Source: Kribbella pittospori (GTDB lineage Bacteria; Actinomycetota; Actinomycetes; Propionibacteriales; Kribbellaceae). Taken from it: a stretch of DNA of 64,000 nucleotides. This document shows, piece by piece, positions 62,298 through 64,000 of the stretch (the first letter of the stretch is position 1; every line of letters starts with the position of its first letter). The position numbers and the translations under genes were made by a program. The stretch covers positions 806,001-870,000 of the forward strand of contig NZ_SJKB01000001.1 of the NCBI RefSeq assembly GCF_004331465.1, given 5' to 3'. The notes beneath the pieces are model-generated. The model did not search any database. It was not told the DNA's origin and was given only the letters and a program-made list of their open reading frames with translations.

Positions 62298-62318
62298 GGC
62301 GCTAAACTACCGTAAACG

Positions 62319-62342
62319 TCCCTATCGAGTCATTTATAGGGA
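62319..62342. promoter_or_regulatory. TCCCTAT/ATAGGGA dyad before the HTH gene
   Basis: Seven-base perfect arms (62319-62325 and 62336-62342) with a 10-base spacer lie in the 96-base divergent gap between DUF4180 and the HTH gene, giving one-turn spacing suited to a dimeric regulator, perhaps the HTH protein itself. Confidence 0.5.
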
Positions 62343-62393
62343 ATTCTAAGGAATCGGCCCTAGGGTTGGTGCCCACGACGACGAAGGAATCGG

Positions 62394-62807
62394 ATGCCTC
62401 AGGAGCTGTACTCGGTCGAGCAGGTCGCGCAGCGACTCGGGCTGCACGTCCGGACGATCCGGAACTACGTCCGCGACGGCCGGCTGAAGGCGGTCCGGAT
62501 CGGGAAGCAGTACCGGATCGCCCGCGCGGACCTGGAGGCATTCACCGGCACCAGTGCGGCCGCGCTGGAGGTGGATCAGCAGACCCGGCACGTGGAGGCG
62601 TCCAGCATCGTGCACATCGACGCGGTCGACCGCGCCACCGCCGACCGGATCAGCACGCACGTCATCGGATCGCTCAATCAGAGTGGGATCGGCCGGCTCC
62701 GCGTCGAGGCCGTGTACGACGAGGATCGCGCCGTACTGAAAGTCATCATCCTCGGCGACCTCGCGCCGACCGCGGAGCTGCTCCGGCTGATCGAGATGAT
62801 GACCTAG
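62394..62807 (+). CDS. Excisionase-type (MerR-like) DNA-binding protein
   Basis: A 137-residue protein with an N-terminal winged helix of the excisionase/HTH_17 family (residues about 5-52: LYSVEQVAQRLGLHVRTIRN, then VRIGKQYRIARADLEAFTG) and an 85-residue alpha/beta C-terminal domain (ASSIVHIDAVDRATADRIST, then LRVEAVYDEDRAVLKVIILG) that may dimerise or bind ligand. GAAGGAA precedes the ATG. No phage genes are near, so it is more likely a cellular regulator than an excisionase. I recall an HTH protein near the prenyl synthase in mycobacteria (a kinase substrate), but similarity could not be tested. Shares a CTAG stop with the next gene. Confidence 0.82.
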   Translation: MPQELYSVEQVAQRLGLHVRTIRNYVRDGRLKAVRIGKQYRIARADLEAFTGTSAAALEVDQQTRHVEASSIVHIDAVDRATADRISTHVIGSLNQSGIGRLRVEAVYDEDRAVLKVIILGDLAPTAELLRLIEMMT

Positions 62808-63913
62808 AGCTGCCGGGAGGTGGCAGCGATCGCGAGGTCGGCCAGCGCCTTGCGAGCGGTGTCGTCGGCCAGGGGAGCGCGGTCGAGCGCGTCGAGGGCA
62901 TCCTCGGTCCGCTCGGTGATGAGGTCCTCGCAGGCCTGCACCGCACGCGAGTCCTGCAGGATCTCGCGCAGCAACTGGATCTCGTCGTCGTCCAGGTCCG
63001 GCCGTCCGAACAGCCGATCGAACTCGTTGAGCTGCACCTCCGACGCGTGGTCGACCGCGTACGCGACCAGCACGGTCCGCTTGCCCTCGCGCAGATCGTC
63101 GCCAGCCGGCTTCCCGGTCAGTGCCGGGTCCCCGAACACCCCGAGCAGGTCGTCGCGCAGCTGGAACGCCTCACCGACAGGCAGTCCGTACGCCGACAAC
63201 GACTCGATCAACCGCTGATCCGCACCGGCCAGTGCGGCCCCGACATGCAGCGGCCGCTCGACCGTGTACGTCGCAGACTTGTAGCGCAGTACTCGCAGGG
63301 CCAGATCCATGTCGGACTCACCACTCGCCTGCGCGAGCAGATCGAGGTACTGGCCGGCTGTCACCTCGACCCGAACGGCGTCGAAGTACTGCTCCGCCCT
63401 GGCCAGCGCGGCCGCGTCGAAGCCAGAGGTGTGCAGGAGCTCGTCGGCCCAGATCAGACACAGATCGCCGAGCAGGATGGCCGCACCGATGCCGAAGCTC
63501 ACCGCATCGCCGCCACGGCCGGACTGCTCCGACCGGGCCCGCTGCAACGCCTCGAATCGGCGATGCGCGGCCGGCGCACCCCGGCGTACGTCGGACGAGT
63601 CCATCACGTCGTCGTGGACCAGGGCGCTGACGTGCAGCATCTCCAGACTGGCCGCGGCCGTCAGGATCGGCCGGGCCGGGTCACCACCGGCGGCGCGGAA
63701 ACCCCAGTAGCAGAAGGACGGCCGCAACCGCTTCCCACCGCTGGTCGCGTCCCGGGCAGCTTGGACCTGCTCGGTCAGCTCGGGCCCGATCGCCTCCAGG
63801 CGCCGCTGCTGCAGGTCGAGGAAACCGGTCAGCGCGCGCTGCACCTCGGCGGGGATGTCCACATCGCCATACACGTCTCGGAGCGTAGTCGGTACGACGA
63901 CAGCGGTGGACAC
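62804..63913 (-). CDS. Polyprenyl (geranylgeranyl/farnesyl) diphosphate synthase
   Basis: A 369-residue trans-isoprenyl diphosphate synthase. SGGKRLRPSFCYWGF binds the diphosphate; the first Asp-rich motif DDVMD is at 101-105 (SALVHDDVMDSSDVRRG), and the second is in EAFQLRDDLLGVFGDP. YKSATYTVERPLHVGAAL holds the expected Lys/Thr. It extends allylic diphosphates with IPP to C15-C20 or longer; chain length depends on bulky residues before the first motif (here EMLHVSALVHDD), which I cannot calibrate. GTG 63913 lies only 18 bases from the divergent metF start. Its stop shares CTAG with the HTH gene. Confidence 0.93.
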   Translation of the reverse strand: MSTAVVVPTTLRDVYGDVDIPAEVQRALTGFLDLQQRRLEAIGPELTEQVQAARDATSGGKRLRPSFCYWGFRAAGGDPARPILTAAASLEMLHVSALVHDDVMDSSDVRRGAPAAHRRFEALQRARSEQSGRGGDAVSFGIGAAILLGDLCLIWADELLHTSGFDAAALARAEQYFDAVRVEVTAGQYLDLLAQASGESDMDLALRVLRYKSATYTVERPLHVGAALAGADQRLIESLSAYGLPVGEAFQLRDDLLGVFGDPALTGKPAGDDLREGKRTVLVAYAVDHASEVQLNEFDRLFGRPDLDDDEIQLLREILQDSRAVQACEDLITERTEDALDALDRAPLADDTARKALADLAIAATSRQL

Positions 63914-63919
63914 CGCGGG

Positions 63920-63925
63920 TAACCT
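63920..63925 (+). promoter_or_regulatory. -10 box of metF (leaderless)
   Basis: TAACCT is followed by six bases and the ATG at 63932. The whole gap to the divergent prenyl synthase start is only 18 bases, so there is no room for a leader or ribosome site and a leaderless mRNA is nearly forced. Confidence 0.65.
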
Positions 63926-63931
63926 GTCGCC

Positions 63932-64000
63932 ATGGCGAACGGTCTTGCTTCGACGCGTCCCGGCAACCGGCCGACGATCCGCGAGCTGCTCGCGAGCGGA
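63932..64000 (+). CDS. metF: Methylenetetrahydrofolate reductase, N-terminal fragment
   Basis: Only the first 23 codons lie in the window (MANGLASTRP then GNRPTIRELLASG). The ASTRP...T(I/V)RELLASG pattern is the usual start of actinobacterial MetF, an FAD enzyme reducing methylene- to methyl-tetrahydrofolate for methionine synthesis. Position next to a prenyl diphosphate synthase supports this by recalled gene order. The rest of the gene is outside the window. Confidence 0.7.
   Translation, partial: MANGLASTRPGNRPTIRELLASG

Noticed and set aside
62394..62807. Phage or plasmid excisionase
   Set aside because: HTH type fits, but no integrase, attachment site or phage gene is near and the C-terminal domain is unlike excisionases.

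Overview
The window is high-GC chromosomal DNA from an actinobacterium. GTG and TTG starts are common, third positions are strongly G/C, genes overlap by ATGA/GTGA/TTGA, and several genes have a TANNNT box 6-8 nt before the start codon, as expected for leaderless transcripts. Family content (ROK glucokinases, class II DAHP synthase, PASTA kinase, ABC sugar importer without its own ATPase) and codon style suggest a Kribbella/Nocardioides-type soil organism; this genus-level guess is inference. From memory, the scattered core series acyl-CoA ligase, ArsA-like ATPase, glucokinase, acyltransferase, DAHP synthase, PASTA kinase, thiG/thiO/thiE, prenyl synthase, metF resembles a conserved block in Streptomyces and Mycobacterium, here interrupted by accessory genes.

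Layout. 1-3.5 kb: truncated EamA transporter, membrane protein, winged-helix regulator divergent from an MFS exporter. 3.4-10.7 kb: glycoside-use locus with a LacI regulator and GH36 enzyme divergent from a six-hairpin glycosidase and ABC importer (binding protein plus two permeases); both promoters carry LacI-type half-palindromes over their -10 boxes. 10.7-18.1 kb: GntR repressor divergent from a five-gene catabolic operon (class III CoA-transferase, HyuA, HyuB, cysteine amidohydrolase, HMG-CoA-lyase-like enzyme), with two ATTGCATGCAAT operators bracketing the promoter. 18.1-21.7 kb: ABC-2 exporter with two-component system. 21.8-29.3 kb: long-chain acyl-CoA synthetase divergent from a run of two SRPBCC-like proteins, ArsA-like ATPase, small protein, two tandem ROK glucokinases and an EEP-family phosphatase/nuclease. 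29.3-34.5 kb: winged-helix/hydrolase fusion divergent from an FAD monooxygenase, then GH95 fucosidase and a strong bidirectional terminator.

34.5-43.6 kb: enoyl-CoA hydratase, SnoaL-like protein, LOR/SDH-type ornithine cyclodeaminase-like enzyme, membrane protein, esterase, acyltransferase, DUF2237, DAHP synthase, threonine aldolase and a divergent PRPP synthetase. 43.6-47.0 kb is the most disturbed part: repeat-rich spacer, orphan Imm1 immunity protein, rhomboid-like protein, hydrolase, all between two inverted copies of a ~130-bp intergenic repeat. 47.0-55.2 kb: Gfo/Idh oxidoreductase, large TolB-propeller amidohydrolase, small membrane protein, GH172 enzyme, GH15-like anchored protein and a second EamA transporter. 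55.3-64 kb: PASTA Ser/Thr kinase, LysM transglycosylase, thiamine genes (thiG-thiO divergent from thiE, no thiS), a guanyl-RNase/barstar pair, DUF4180, an excisionase-type HTH protein, polyprenyl synthase and the first 23 codons of metF.

Best candidates for new biology are the hyu/CoA-transferase/lyase operon, the winged-helix-hydrolase fusion facing a flavoprotein, the RNase-barstar pair appended to thiE, and the repeat-bounded Imm1/rhomboid island. No tRNA, rRNA, CRISPR array or intact insertion sequence was seen.
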